NCBI GenBank assembly: GCA_934256695.1
Contig: CAKQPE010000003.1
Coordinates: 1 to 60,338, forward strand
DNA length: 60,338 nucleotides
Reading direction: 5' to 3'
DNA from: an uncultured Eubacteriales bacterium
GTDB lineage: Bacteria; Bacillota; Clostridia; Lachnospirales; Anaerotignaceae
Below, piece by piece: positions 42,890-52,359 of the stretch; the stretch's first letter is position 1; every line of letters starts with the position of its first letter. The notes below the pieces were generated by a model. The model was given only the letters and a program-made list of their open reading frames with translations, had not been told where the DNA came from and searched no databases. The position numbers and the translations under genes are program-made.

Positions 42890-43458
42890 TATTTTTCACC
42901 TTTCTTTTTTTCTTTTTTTTCGATAGTTTCTATTTTTCCGCCGAATAAAAATCCCAAAACACCGGCGGCAATAACCATTGCGATTGTTGATATGTTTGTA
43001 AAAGCGGAAACGGCACAGGCAAGTATTATAATTGCACCTGTAATTTTTCCTTTTGCCGCACCTTTCCAAAGCTTGATTACGGCGTTAAGTATAAGTACGC
43101 CTACACATACACGTATGCCGGAAAAAGCGTGCTGAACAACTGCCAGATGTGCAAAATTTTTGAGAAATGCCGCTATAATGCTTATTATTACTACAGACGG
43201 GAAAACAACGCCTAAGGTTGCCGCTATTCCGCCGGATATGCCTTTTTGTTTGTATCCTATGAATGTTGCCGTATTTACGGCTATAACACCGGGGGTACAC
43301 TGACCTATGGCATAATAATCGAGGAGTTCTTCTTCGGTTGACCAATGTCTTTTTTCAACTACGGTTCTTTGCAGTATAGGCAGCATTGCGTATCCGCCGC
43401 CGAATGTTATTGCCCCCATTTTGGCAAAAGTAAAAAATAAGTCAAAAAGGATTTTCAT
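42889..43458 (-). CDS. Chromate-transporter-family protein, first half
   Basis: The 189-residue short-chain CHR partner has LFFTFAKMGAITFGGGYAMLP, IGQCTPGVIAVNTATFIGYKQ and a Lys-rich tail. GGAGG is 7 bases before ATG. It forms an operon with the second half and the aldehyde dehydrogenase. A GntR gene lies upstream on the same strand. Confidence 0.88.
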   Translation of the reverse strand: MKILFDLFFTFAKMGAITFGGGYAMLPILQRTVVEKRHWSTEEELLDYYAIGQCTPGVIAVNTATFIGYKQKGISGGIAATLGVVFPSVVIISIIAAFLKNFAHLAVVQHAFSGIRVCVGVLILNAVIKLWKGAAKGKITGAIIILACAVSAFTNISTIAMVIAAGVLGFLFGGKIETIEKKEKKKGEK

Positions 43459-43844
43459 TTTTTCGCCTCCATAATTGATTTTTGAATTATATTATTGTAC
43501 TACTAAAGCAAAGTTTTTTAAAGACTTAATTAAAATGCAGGTTATGGAGTTATTCAGGCTTAAAAAAGAAAAATTGAAGCATATAACACAAAGATTTTTT
43601 GGCAAAGCAAAAAGACCGTCAAAAACGGTCTTTATATTTTTTCACACGTATCCTTTTATTTATTGGGGAGTGTGGGTGGGGCTGTTTAATTATAATATCT
43701 TATTTAAAAATAAGACATCTGTTTTTTAAAATTAATAGTATGTCTATATTATACATTTTTATGAAAATATGTCAACTGAAACAGAGCAAAAATTTTAACC
43801 AAAAAACCGGATTAAAAAAGTTGATTTTTAGGCATTAGACTTAA
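43459..43844 (-). other. 386-base gap with a gntR terminator
   Basis: It has a hairpin AAAGACCGT / ACGGTCTTT at 43611-43633 with a T run on the minus strand (gntR terminator), and a weaker TCTTATTT/AAATAAGA dyad near 43698-43715. The rest is AT-rich and should hold the chr promoter. No gene is supported. Confidence 0.6.
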
Positions 43845-44540
43845 TCAGTCACAATTTTTGCCTTCAAGAATCATTATTCCTCGCAATATATGAAATCTCA
43901 TTATGGTTCTTGCTCCGTCTGCATCACGCTTTTTTATACGGTCTATTATTGCTTTGTGGTCTTCCGCACCTTTACGGCAAAATTCATCATCTTTAACAAG
44001 CATAGGCATTGTCTGACCTATGGCAGTAAACAAAACGGGCATAAGTTTATCCATAAATTCATTATGAACAGAATTTGCTATTGAAAGATGAAATTTCTGT
44101 TCGGCTCTCTGTCTTTCTGCTGTTGTGCCGTTTTTCATTACCTGATCGAGGTTTTCACAGAAAGTACACATTATTTTTATTACACTTTCTGTGGCACGAA
44201 TTGCCGGAAGGTATGCAGCTTCCGGTTCTATAAAAAGACGTATTTCGTTAAGTTCTCTTTCCGCAATTCCTTTTTTAACGCATTTTGTTATTCCAAAATC
44301 ATCGCTAAAGTTATAATCATCACTTACAAAAGTTCCGTTGCCACGTTTTATAACCAAAACACCTCTGTCAACCAACATTCTTACAGCTTCTCTGAAAGTG
44401 GTGCGGCTTACATTAAGCTCAGATGAAAAATCAGTCTCATTCGGAAGTCTTGAGCCGGGAACAAATCGCTTTTCGACATTAATCATCGAAAGTATTTCGT
44501 CTGCTACATTTTCCGAAAGGACACGGTTCTTTTTAACCAT
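43845..44540 (-). CDS. GntR-family (FadR subfamily) regulator
   Basis: The 231-residue protein has an N-terminal winged HTH (LSENVADEILSMINVEKRFVPG..., LNVSRTTFREAVRMLVDRGVL) and an FCD effector domain with the metal-ligand pattern in the helices that follow. FCD members sense organic acids. GGAGGGG is 5 bases before ATG 44540; a longer start at 44594 lacks a site. The chr-aldehyde dehydrogenase operon downstream is the likely target. Confidence 0.9.
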   Translation of the reverse strand: MVKKNRVLSENVADEILSMINVEKRFVPGSRLPNETDFSSELNVSRTTFREAVRMLVDRGVLVIKRGNGTFVSDDYNFSDDFGITKCVKKGIAERELNEIRLFIEPEAAYLPAIRATESVIKIMCTFCENLDQVMKNGTTAERQRAEQKFHLSIANSVHNEFMDKLMPVLFTAIGQTMPMLVKDDEFCRKGAEDHKAIIDRIKKRDADGARTIMRFHILRGIMILEGKNCD

Positions 44541-44770
44541 ATAAACCCCTCCATAACAAAATATAAAATAAATATTATCTTTATGCGACATCATATCTTT
44601 AATATATATTTTACGATAAAATAAACATTTTTACAACATTTTTTTAACTTTGGATTTTCATCGGCAAGGAATGTTTATTTTTATTGTCATGGATTGAAAA
44701 TTTTACAAAAGGTGAAATATTCGGCTGATATATTAAAAAAATAAACATACAGGTTTTAGTATGCGTATTT

Positions 44771-45388
44771 TTAAAATAATTTTTCAATAAAGCTGTAAAC
44801 AATTTCGTAAACGGAAAGTTTAGGATAATCAAGTTGGGCAATATGCATTGCTGTTTTTTGTTTTTCCGTCACACAAACGTAAGGGTAAATTCCGAACATA
44901 AATGGCAGAAAAGAATATATAAATTTCTCTTTTTCTTCATCGGTCATATATTTACAGAATTTATCCAATATATTTTTTAATGCTGAAATTGCTGCCTTAT
45001 AAGTTTTTTTGAAATCTACAAGTCTTTCTATGCGGCTGTTTTCTTCTATGTCATAAAGATTCATTGATAAAAGCTTTAAAAGATTATGTCTTTTCTCAAG
45101 GGAATGAGCAATAAGCGATGCAAGGCTGTGTTTATCAAGACAGCTGTTTTTATCGCATATTTCATTAAGGGAGTTAATCCATTTGTTATACTCTCTTTTC
45201 ATAAGTGCAAGAAAAATTTCCTCTTTCGTCTGAAAGTAATTATAAACAGATGTTCTTGAAAAAGAAGTCTCCGCACCTATCTCCTTTATGGTTATGTCTC
45301 TAAATTTCATTGTTTCGTAAAGTGTTTCACAGGCATTTATAATTTCTTCACTTCTTTTTACTGCCAATTCATCAGATTTATTTTCCAT
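44771..45388 (-). CDS. TetR-family repressor with two operators
   Basis: The 205-residue protein has an HTH (about 12-58; ITIKEIGAETSFSRTSVYNYFQTKEEIF) and a ligand domain with a hydrophobic ending. It is probably self-regulated: two TGAC-N5-GTCA sites lie in its own promoter. No adjacent target on the minus strand is obvious; the leu T-box lies on the other side. GGAGG is 8 bases before ATG. Confidence 0.88.
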   Translation of the reverse strand: MENKSDELAVKRSEEIINACETLYETMKFRDITIKEIGAETSFSRTSVYNYFQTKEEIFLALMKREYNKWINSLNEICDKNSCLDKHSLASLIAHSLEKRHNLLKLLSMNLYDIEENSRIERLVDFKKTYKAAISALKNILDKFCKYMTDEEKEKFIYSFLPFMFGIYPYVCVTEKQKTAMHIAQLDYPKLSVYEIVYSFIEKLF

Positions 45389-45408
45389 AAATATACCTCC
45401 AAGTTAAT

Positions 45409-45458
45409 TGACATAATGTCAGCAAAATTATTATATTGTGTTTCTGACACAGCGTCAA
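45409..45458 (-). promoter_or_regulatory. tetR promoter with two TGAC-N5-GTCA operators
   Basis: On the minus strand: -35 TTGACG (458-453), a 17-base spacer, -10 TATAAT (435-430). The operator TGACACAGCGTCA (445-457) covers the -35, and TGACATAATGTCA (409-421, a perfect dyad) lies just past the -10. The centres are 36 bases apart. Confidence 0.75.
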
Positions 45459-45573
45459 TATTTTTGTGAAATACTTTGTCTACAAGGCTGTTTTAGAATA
45501 TAATAACGGGGATTTGGGTGTGTTTATATGGGGTGACTTTATGGTTTAAAAGAAAAAATTTTGAAAATTGCTA

Positions 45574-45602
45574 TTGACACATTATTTTTTGTGTGATAAT
45601 AT
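45574..45602 (+). promoter_or_regulatory. Promoter of the leu T-box leader
   Basis: TTGACA (45574-45579), a 17-base spacer and TAATAT (45597-45602). Confidence 0.75.
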
Positions 45603-45609
45603 CGGGTAC

Positions 45610-45917
45610 ATCAAATGAATTAAATTACTTTTACAACACTGTGATGAGGAATAGTAGATTTAGGAAGCTTTTCAGAGAGATGTCGTTTGGTGTGAGACAT
45701 CAGGCAAAATAAATTGAACTCGCCTTGGAGTGTTCCGCTGAAAGTAGGATTTATAAATCCGAGGATAGGACGGAACGGAAGCCGACCGTTAAAGCGGCAG
45801 GATATCGGTTGAATTTTCAATCTGTATCTGTATGAGCGTATCCCTGTTGGGGTAAATAAGAGTGGTACCACGGAGCTTTAAGCCTTCGTCTCTAAGATTA
45901 GAGACGGAGGCTTTTTT
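45610..45917 (+). promoter_or_regulatory. T-box leader, leucine (specifier CTC)
   Basis: The T-box AGAGTGGTACCACGG lies at 45860-45873. The terminator stem GCCTTCGTCTCTAA / TTAGAGACGGAGGC with TTTTTT is at 45882-45916. Stem I opens with GTGATGAGGAATAGTAGA. The triplet CTC (45719-45721) in context GAA-CTC-G is the specifier. It reads Leu, matching leuACDB. Confidence 0.92.
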
Positions 45918-46013
45918 GATATAAAAATACAAATCAGTGGTCTCAATGCTTTGTTGTAAGAGTATGAAAAATAATGGCAGATATTTTGCACAAAGCGAAG
46001 GAGATTTTTGACT

Positions 46014-47672
46014 ATGGAAAACTACACTAAATACAGACCGTACCCAACAATGAATATGAAGGACAGAACATGGCCGGACGCAGTAATAACAAAAGCACCT
46101 ATCTGGTGCAGTGTTGACCTTAGAGACGGCAATCAGGCTCTTGAAATTCCTATGAGTCTTGAAGAAAAAATAGAGTTCTTTAAATACCTTGTAAAAATCG
46201 GGTTTAAGCAGATTGAAATAGGTTTTCCTGCCGCAAGCGACACTGAATTTGAGTTTACAAGATACCTTATTGAAAACAACATGATACCTGATGACGTAAC
46301 AGTACAGGTGCTTACACAGTCAAGACCGCATATTATCAAAAAAACTTTTCAGGCATTAAAGGGAGTAAAAAGAGCAATCGTTCATCTTTACAACTCAACT
46401 TCAACATTACAGAGAGATGTAGTTTTCAATGCTTCAATGGAGCAGACAACGGCACTTGCCGTTTCCGGTGCAAAGCTTCTTGTGGAGGAAGCCCAAAAAC
46501 AGCCTGAAACAGAATACATATTCCAGTATTCACCGGAAAGTTTTACAGGCACGGAAACACCTTATGCCGTTGAAATATGCAATGCCGTAATTGATATATG
46601 GCAGCCTACACCTGACAAAAAGATAATAATTAACCTTCCTTCAACAGTGGAAATGGCTACTGCAAATGTATATGCAGACCAGATTGAATACTGCTGCCGT
46701 AACCTTAAACGCAGAGACAGTGTTATCGTAAGCCTTCACGGACACAACGACAGAGGCCTTTCGATAGCAGAGACAGAATTCGGTATTATGGCAGGTGCAG
46801 ACAGAGTAGAGGGTACACTTTTCGGCAACGGCGAAAGAACAGGCAATGCAGACATAGTTACTCTTGCAATGAACCTTTTCACACAGGGTGTTGACCCTAA
46901 GCTTGACTTCTCACATATTGACGAAGCAGTTGAAATATATGAAAGACTTACAAGAATGACAGTTCACCCAAGACACCCATATGCAGGTTCTTTGGTATAC
47001 ACAGCGTTCTCCGGTTCACATCAGGACGCTATAAGAAAAGGCATGGAAAGAATGAAAGAGCATCCTGACAGATGGGAGGTTCCATATCTTCACATTGACC
47101 CTAAGGACGTTGGCAGAACATATGACCCAATCGTTCGTATCAACAGCCAGTCAGGTAAGGGCGGAGTTGCATTTATACTTGAACAGAACTTCGGTTTATA
47201 CCTTCCAAAGGCTTTCCAGCAGCATTTAAGTGTTGTTATAACAAAGCTTTCTGACGTAAATCACAAGGATATAGAGCCACAGATTATATTCGATGAATTT
47301 ATAAAAGAATACGTAAACATAACAGAACCTATCGAGCTTGTAAGCTACAAAGAAGCCGCTACAGGCAACGAGGACGAGGTAGCCGTAGAGGCAGTTATAA
47401 AAGACAACGGAACAGAAAAGACAATAGCCGCTACAGGAAACGGTATTGTTGACGCATTCAGCCATGCTTTAGGCAAATACACAGGCACAGCCTTTGAAAT
47501 AGTAAACTACAGTGAACATTCTATGGAATACGGTACAAAATCAAGAGCTATATCATATATCCAGATTTCAACGGAAAAAGGCGGAGTTTCATACGGTGCG
47601 GGCATAAGCAGCAACATTACGGAATCTTCGTTAAGAGCCGTTGTAAGTGCCGCAAACAAAATGATAGACTGA
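46014..47672 (+). CDS. leuA: 2-isopropylmalate synthase, long (LeuA2) form
   Basis: The 552-residue enzyme is of the long type: KYRPYPTMNMKDRTWPD, then IWCSVDLRDGNQAL (catalytic Arg/Asp), HLYNSTSTLQRDVVF, and the metal motif SLHGHNDRG. The C-terminal domain (about 430-552) is the leucine-binding regulatory domain. It condenses acetyl-CoA with 2-oxoisovalerate, the first step to leucine. ATG 46014 has AAGGAG 10 bases before it. Control is by the Leu T-box and probably leucine feedback. Confidence 0.95.
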   Translation: MENYTKYRPYPTMNMKDRTWPDAVITKAPIWCSVDLRDGNQALEIPMSLEEKIEFFKYLVKIGFKQIEIGFPAASDTEFEFTRYLIENNMIPDDVTVQVLTQSRPHIIKKTFQALKGVKRAIVHLYNSTSTLQRDVVFNASMEQTTALAVSGAKLLVEEAQKQPETEYIFQYSPESFTGTETPYAVEICNAVIDIWQPTPDKKIIINLPSTVEMATANVYADQIEYCCRNLKRRDSVIVSLHGHNDRGLSIAETEFGIMAGADRVEGTLFGNGERTGNADIVTLAMNLFTQGVDPKLDFSHIDEAVEIYERLTRMTVHPRHPYAGSLVYTAFSGSHQDAIRKGMERMKEHPDRWEVPYLHIDPKDVGRTYDPIVRINSQSGKGGVAFILEQNFGLYLPKAFQQHLSVVITKLSDVNHKDIEPQIIFDEFIKEYVNITEPIELVSYKEAATGNEDEVAVEAVIKDNGTEKTIAATGNGIVDAFSHALGKYTGTAFEIVNYSEHSMEYGTKSRAISYIQISTEKGGVSYGAGISSNITESSLRAVVSAANKMID

Positions 47673-47718
47673 TAAAAAAATTACGTTAATAAATAAGAGA
47701 TAACAGGGGGAAAAGCAA

Positions 47719-48996
47719 ATGGGAATGACAATGACACAGAAAATACTTGCAGCCCATGCGGGATTAGACAAGGTTTCTGCCGGACAGCTTATAGAAGCCA
47801 ATCTTGATGTTGTAATGGCAAACGATATAACAGGGCCTATGGCACTGCCTGTATTTTACAAAATGGCAGACAAGGTTTTTGATAAAGACAAAGTGGTTCT
47901 TGTGCCGGATCACTTTACACCTAACAAGGATATTAAATCAGCCCAGAACTCAAAGGACATAAGAGAGTTTTCAAGAGCACAGGGACTTAAATACCATATG
48001 GAACAGGGTAAATGCGGTGTTGAACACGCAATACTTCCCGAATGGGGCATTGTTGTTGCAGGTGAATGTATAATAGGTGCAGACAGCCATACCTGTACTT
48101 ACGGTGCTTTGGGAGCTTTTTCCACAGGCGTAGGCACAACGGATATTGCAGCAGGAATGGCAACAGGCAAGGCTTGGTTTAAGGTTCCGAGTGCAATTAA
48201 ATTTAACCTTATCAACAAGCCAAGCGAGTATGTAAGCGGTAAAGACGTTATACTTCATATAATAGGAAAAATCGGTGTTGATGGTGCTTTATACAAGTCA
48301 ATGGAGTTTGTGGGAGACGGTGTTAAGTATCTTACAATGGACGACCGTTTTACAATCTGCAACATGGCTATCGAAGCCGGCGGAAAGAACGGTATTTTCC
48401 CTGTAGACGAGCAGACAAAAGAATATATGAATGAACATTCCCAGAAGGAATATACAGTATATGAAGCCGACGCAGATGCCGAATACGAAGCTGAATATAC
48501 AATAGATTTATCAGAGGTAAGACCTACAGTTGCTTTCCCTCATCTTCCCGGAAATGCACATACAATAGACGAGGTTGAAGCCGGAGAAAAGATTTATATT
48601 GATCAGGTAGTTATCGGTTCATGTACAAACGGCAGAATGAGCGATTTAAGAAAAGCCGCAAAGATATTAAAAGGTCATAAAGTAAACGAAAATGTACGTG
48701 TTATGGTTATACCTGCAACACAGCAGATTTTCCTTGACTGTATTAAGGAAGGACTTGCGGAAATATTTGTTGAATCGGGCTGTGCATTCAATACTGCAAG
48801 CTGCGGCCCTTGCATGGGCGGTCATATGGGTGTTATGGCAAATGGCGAAAAATGCGTTTCCACAACAAACCGTAACTTTGTAGGAAGAATGGGAGATACA
48901 AAATCACTTATCTACCTTGCATCTCCGGAAGTAGCCGCTGCAAGTGCAATAGCAGGCTATATAGCAAACCCTGAAAAGATAGGAGGCAACAACTGA
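47719..48996 (+). CDS. leuC: 3-isopropylmalate dehydratase large subunit
   Basis: The 425-residue large subunit has GADSHTCTYGALGAFSTGVG, and cluster cysteines in IGSCTNGR and CGPCMGG. It isomerises 2- to 3-isopropylmalate with LeuD through a [4Fe-4S] cluster. The size and sequence match the shorter HacA/LeuC-type homoaconitase-like group. AGGGGG lies 7 bases before the ATG. Confidence 0.96.
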   Translation: MGMTMTQKILAAHAGLDKVSAGQLIEANLDVVMANDITGPMALPVFYKMADKVFDKDKVVLVPDHFTPNKDIKSAQNSKDIREFSRAQGLKYHMEQGKCGVEHAILPEWGIVVAGECIIGADSHTCTYGALGAFSTGVGTTDIAAGMATGKAWFKVPSAIKFNLINKPSEYVSGKDVILHIIGKIGVDGALYKSMEFVGDGVKYLTMDDRFTICNMAIEAGGKNGIFPVDEQTKEYMNEHSQKEYTVYEADADAEYEAEYTIDLSEVRPTVAFPHLPGNAHTIDEVEAGEKIYIDQVVIGSCTNGRMSDLRKAAKILKGHKVNENVRVMVIPATQQIFLDCIKEGLAEIFVESGCAFNTASCGPCMGGHMGVMANGEKCVSTTNRNFVGRMGDTKSLIYLASPEVAAASAIAGYIANPEKIGGNN

Positions 48997-49490
48997 TGAA
49001 AGCTAAAGGTTCAGTTTTAAAATACGGTGACAATGTTGATACAGACGTTATTATACCGGCAAGATATTTAAATTCTTATGACGCAAAAGAACTTGCAAGC
49101 CATGCAATGGTTGATATTGACCCTACATTTGTAGAAAGATTAAATCCTGGGGACATAGTTGTGGGCGGAAAAAACTTCGGCTGCGGTTCTTCAAGAGAAC
49201 ACGCTCCTCTTGCTTTAAAAACAGCGGGAGTAAGCTGTGTAATAGCAAAATCATTTGCAAGAATTTTCTACAGAAACTCAATTAACATCGGTTTTGCAAT
49301 ACTCGAGTGTGAAGAAGCGGCAGAAGATATAGATGAAGGAAATCAGGTTGAAATAGATTTTGACAAGGGTATAATTTATAACCTTACAAAAAATCATCAG
49401 TACAAGGCAGAGCCATTTCCTGAGTTTATGCAGAAAATAATAGCAAGCGGCGGATTGGTTGAGTATGTAAACGATAATAAGAAAAATTAA
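48996..49490 (+). CDS. leuD: 3-isopropylmalate dehydratase small subunit
   Basis: The 164-residue swivel-domain subunit has VLKYGDNVDTDVIIPARYL and GKNFGCGSSREHAPLALK (substrate loop). It overlaps leuC by one base (TGATG), so translation is coupled. Confidence 0.96.
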   Translation: MKAKGSVLKYGDNVDTDVIIPARYLNSYDAKELASHAMVDIDPTFVERLNPGDIVVGGKNFGCGSSREHAPLALKTAGVSCVIAKSFARIFYRNSINIGFAILECEEAAEDIDEGNQVEIDFDKGIIYNLTKNHQYKAEPFPEFMQKIIASGGLVEYVNDNKKN

Positions 49491-49591
49491 AAGACAGTCT
49501 TTATATAACTATCCTTTGAAGTGTAGGTGGGGGCTTACTTTCAGAAGATTTGTAAAGACAGATAAAAAATATTCGTTTTGGAGGCGGAAAA

Positions 49592-50662
49592 ATGGCTGAA
49601 TTTAAAATAGCTGTAATAAAAGGTGACGGAATAGGCCCTGACATTGTAAGCCAGGCAATGAGAGTTATTAATAAGGTAGGAGAAAAATTCGGACATAAGT
49701 TTGAAATGACAGAGGTTCTTGCAGGCGGTGCGGCAATAGACGTTTACGGTATTCCGCTTCCGAAGGAAACAATAGACGTATGCAAGGGCAGTGACGCTGT
49801 ATTCCTTGGTGCTGTAGGCGGCCCTAAGTGGGACGCTATGCCAAGCGACAAAAGACCGGAGAAGGCAATTCTCGGTTTAAGAAAAGAACTTGGACTTTTT
49901 GCCAATTTAAGACCTGCCATTATGCACAAGGCACTTAGCAATGCAAGCCCTATTAAACAGGAAATCATAGGCGACAGCCTTGACATACTTGTTGTACGTG
50001 AGCTTACAGGCGGTATCTATTTTGGCGAAAGAGGACACCGTCAGGGAAAATACGGTGAAGAAGCATATGATGTTGAAAACTACAGCCGGTTCGAGATTGA
50101 AAGAATAGCACGTACGGCTTTTGAAGCGGCTATGAAGAGAAACAAAAAGGTAACAAGTGTTGATAAATCCAACGTACTTGAAAGCTCAAAGCTTTGGAGA
50201 AAAACGGTTATTGAGGTATCAAAGGATTATCCTGAGGTAGAACTTGACCATATGTATGTTGACAATGCGGCTATGCAGCTTGTAAGAAATCCAAAGCAGT
50301 TTGACGTTATACTTACATCAAACATATTCGGCGATATTCTTTCGGACGAGGCAAGCCAGATAACAGGCTCTATCGGTATGCTTCCTTCTGCAAGCCTTGG
50401 TGAAGGAACATTCGGTCTTTATGAGCCAATCCACGGTTCTGCTCCTGACATAACTGGAATGAATATAGCTAATCCGCTTGCAACAATACTTTCCGTTCCT
50501 ATGATGTTCAGATACTCACTTGGTCTTGAAAAAGAGGCAAGAGCAGTTGAAGAAGCCGTAACAAAGGTTCTTGATAAAGGCATAAGAACAATAGATATAG
50601 CAGAAGGCAAGCCACACGTAGGCACAGATGAAATGGGTACTGCCGTTTGCGATGAAATATAA
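49592..50662 (+). CDS. leuB: 3-isopropylmalate dehydrogenase
   Basis: The 356-residue NAD-dependent dehydrogenase has KGDGIGPDIV, LGAVGGPKWD, RELTGGIYFGERG, metal Asp residues in HMYVDNAAMQL and SNIFGDILSDEAS, and the NAD site IHGSAPDITGMNIANP. It converts 3-isopropylmalate to 2-oxoisocaproate. It is last in leuACDB; the module edge follows the stop by 4 bases. Confidence 0.97.
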   Translation: MAEFKIAVIKGDGIGPDIVSQAMRVINKVGEKFGHKFEMTEVLAGGAAIDVYGIPLPKETIDVCKGSDAVFLGAVGGPKWDAMPSDKRPEKAILGLRKELGLFANLRPAIMHKALSNASPIKQEIIGDSLDILVVRELTGGIYFGERGHRQGKYGEEAYDVENYSRFEIERIARTAFEAAMKRNKKVTSVDKSNVLESSKLWRKTVIEVSKDYPEVELDHMYVDNAAMQLVRNPKQFDVILTSNIFGDILSDEASQITGSIGMLPSASLGEGTFGLYEPIHGSAPDITGMNIANPLATILSVPMMFRYSLGLEKEARAVEEAVTKVLDKGIRTIDIAEGKPHVGTDEMGTAVCDEI

Positions 50663-50663
50663 T

Positions 50664-51117
50664 AAAGACCTTGGGGTTTTGCCCCAATACCCCACAATTT
50701 TTTGAAAAAAATTGAGTAAAACTTCTAATAAAAGCCCATGACTTGAGTCATGGGCTTTTGAGTTTAATATAAATTTATGGAAGTGAAAGACCTTGGGGTT
50801 TCACCCCAAACCCTGAAAATTTTTTGAAAAAAATTTAGTAAAACTTTTGGTAAAATGCAATTTCATTGCATTTTTTGTAAATCCATTTGTGATATTTTTA
50901 AAGTCTTCCCCTTGGTGGGGAAAAATAAAATAAAAATAGTCAAGATTTACCCCTCATCCGCTTCGACTACGTCTCAGCACCTTCTCCCCAAGGAGAAGGC
51001 TTATTATCGACAATTTTATACTTAGTCCCAAAATACCGTGACTTGTCACGGTATTTTACTAAAAGTTTAGGTCAAGCCTTTTCAAAGGCTTGCAGGTGTG
51101 GACGGAGTCCACGGTTT
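50664..51117. repeat. Tandem module copies downstream of leuB
   Basis: Module 1: H1 CTTGGGGTTTTGCCCCAA, H2 CAATTTTTT/AAAAAATTG, H3 GCCCATGACTTGAGTCATGGGC. Module 2 begins about 95 bases later: AAAGACCTTGGGGTTTCACCCC, H2 AAATTTTTT/AAAAAATTT, H3 ATGCAATTTCATTGCAT, unit B remnant (GCTCAGCACCTTCTCC.., GGAGAAGG). Then the mirror half: H3' TACCGTGAC/GTCACGGTA, H2' CAAGCC/GGCTTG, H1' GTGGACGGAGTCCAC. No gene is seen in the 472-base convergent gap. Confidence 0.82.
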
Positions 51118-51134
51118 TAATCAGTTGCATAAAT

Positions 51135-52307
51135 TTACATTCTTGAAAGCAGTTTCAGTATATGCGGCTGTTTTATATCAACCGCCTTGTGAGGGCAAAG
51201 CTCCTGACAACAGTAGCACCGTATGCACTTTTTTAAATCGACATGGGCGTGTTTATTCTTTATGGTTATTATCTTTGCCGGACAGTTTTCGGCACATATA
51301 CCACAGCCTACACAACGGTTTGTAAACACAGGTCTTGGGTATACGTGGAGTTTGAAAAAGTTTACCAGAAATTCAGGCGGGTTTCCGCCTAAGAAGTGGA
51401 GACTGTGGTTTTCCGGTACGGCAAAATCATCTATTACATAATGGTTTATATTTTCACCGATAAATTCTATATCTTCGGCAGAAGAAGAACATAATCCACG
51501 ACCTATGGCACATTTTAAAAGTGGTATTTCCATAGGAGGTGTATTTATTATTTTTGCACCGGCAAGGTCAAGTTCAAAAGGATTTTCAGATGCCATAATA
51601 AGACCGATGTACCTTGGGTTTCCGGCAGTAGGGCCGTTTCCTTCCATTCCCGTTACTGCATCAAGAAAAGATAAAACGGGATTTACAAATGTGCAGATAT
51701 CGGCAAGACATTGTGCAAAGCTGTCTGTATCCTGACAGTTAAAATGATACTCGGCCTTTGTTGTGCCGGGTATTGCACCGAAAAGATTTTTTGCGGCACC
51801 TGTCATTCGTGTCATGGAATGGGTTTTAAGTTTGCCTACGGATATTACTTTATCGGCTTTTAAAACCATGTTTGTCAAAGTAAGTTTTTTTAGTCTTACG
51901 CCGTTGGGATTATCAACGGTCTGAGATGTTGTATCAAGGCTCAGTTTTGCACCGGATTTTTCTGCGGCTTCTTCCATACCGGTGTGTTTGTAAATGCTTT
52001 TTAAGAGTATTTCGTTAAAAGGCCCTCCGGGGCTGTCACCTATTTCTACATTGGCACCGTATTTAATAAGTGTTTCTGCTAATGCCTGTATTACGGCAGG
52101 GTGTGTGGTAGCTGCTTCCTCAGGCAGTTTACGCATTACAAGGTTAGATTTAAGCAGAACATTTTCACCTTTTTTAATAAATTTTTCTATACCGCCTAAG
52201 TTTTTAAATGACTTTTCAACGGCGGATTTTACTTTTGAATATTCATAGCTTTCGCATTTTTCAAGAGAAACTAAAATTTCAACCAACTCCCGATATAATT
52301 TTATCAA
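51135..52307 (-). CDS. DUF362 protein with two [4Fe-4S] clusters
   Basis: The protein of about 380-390 residues has an N-terminal DUF362 domain (ENVLLKSNLVMRKLPEEAATTHPAVIQALAE, SVGKLKTHSMTRMTGAAKNLFG) and a C-terminal 2x[4Fe-4S] ferredoxin domain with CVGCGICAENCPA and CIRCYCCQELCPH. Such iron-sulfur proteins are common in anaerobes; their function is unknown. The start is uncertain. TTG 52307 has no ribosome site. GGGAG at 52287-52291 points to ATT 52277, giving LVSLEKCESYE, which looks like the usual family start. Confidence 0.85.
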   Translation of the reverse strand: MIKLYRELVEILVSLEKCESYEYSKVKSAVEKSFKNLGGIEKFIKKGENVLLKSNLVMRKLPEEAATTHPAVIQALAETLIKYGANVEIGDSPGGPFNEILLKSIYKHTGMEEAAEKSGAKLSLDTTSQTVDNPNGVRLKKLTLTNMVLKADKVISVGKLKTHSMTRMTGAAKNLFGAIPGTTKAEYHFNCQDTDSFAQCLADICTFVNPVLSFLDAVTGMEGNGPTAGNPRYIGLIMASENPFELDLAGAKIINTPPMEIPLLKCAIGRGLCSSSAEDIEFIGENINHYVIDDFAVPENHSLHFLGGNPPEFLVNFFKLHVYPRPVFTNRCVGCGICAENCPAKIITIKNKHAHVDLKKCIRCYCCQELCPHKAVDIKQPHILKLLSRM

Positions 52308-52359
52308 TAGAATACCACAAATGTTAATTATTTACTACAGAAATAAAAACCTTAAAATA

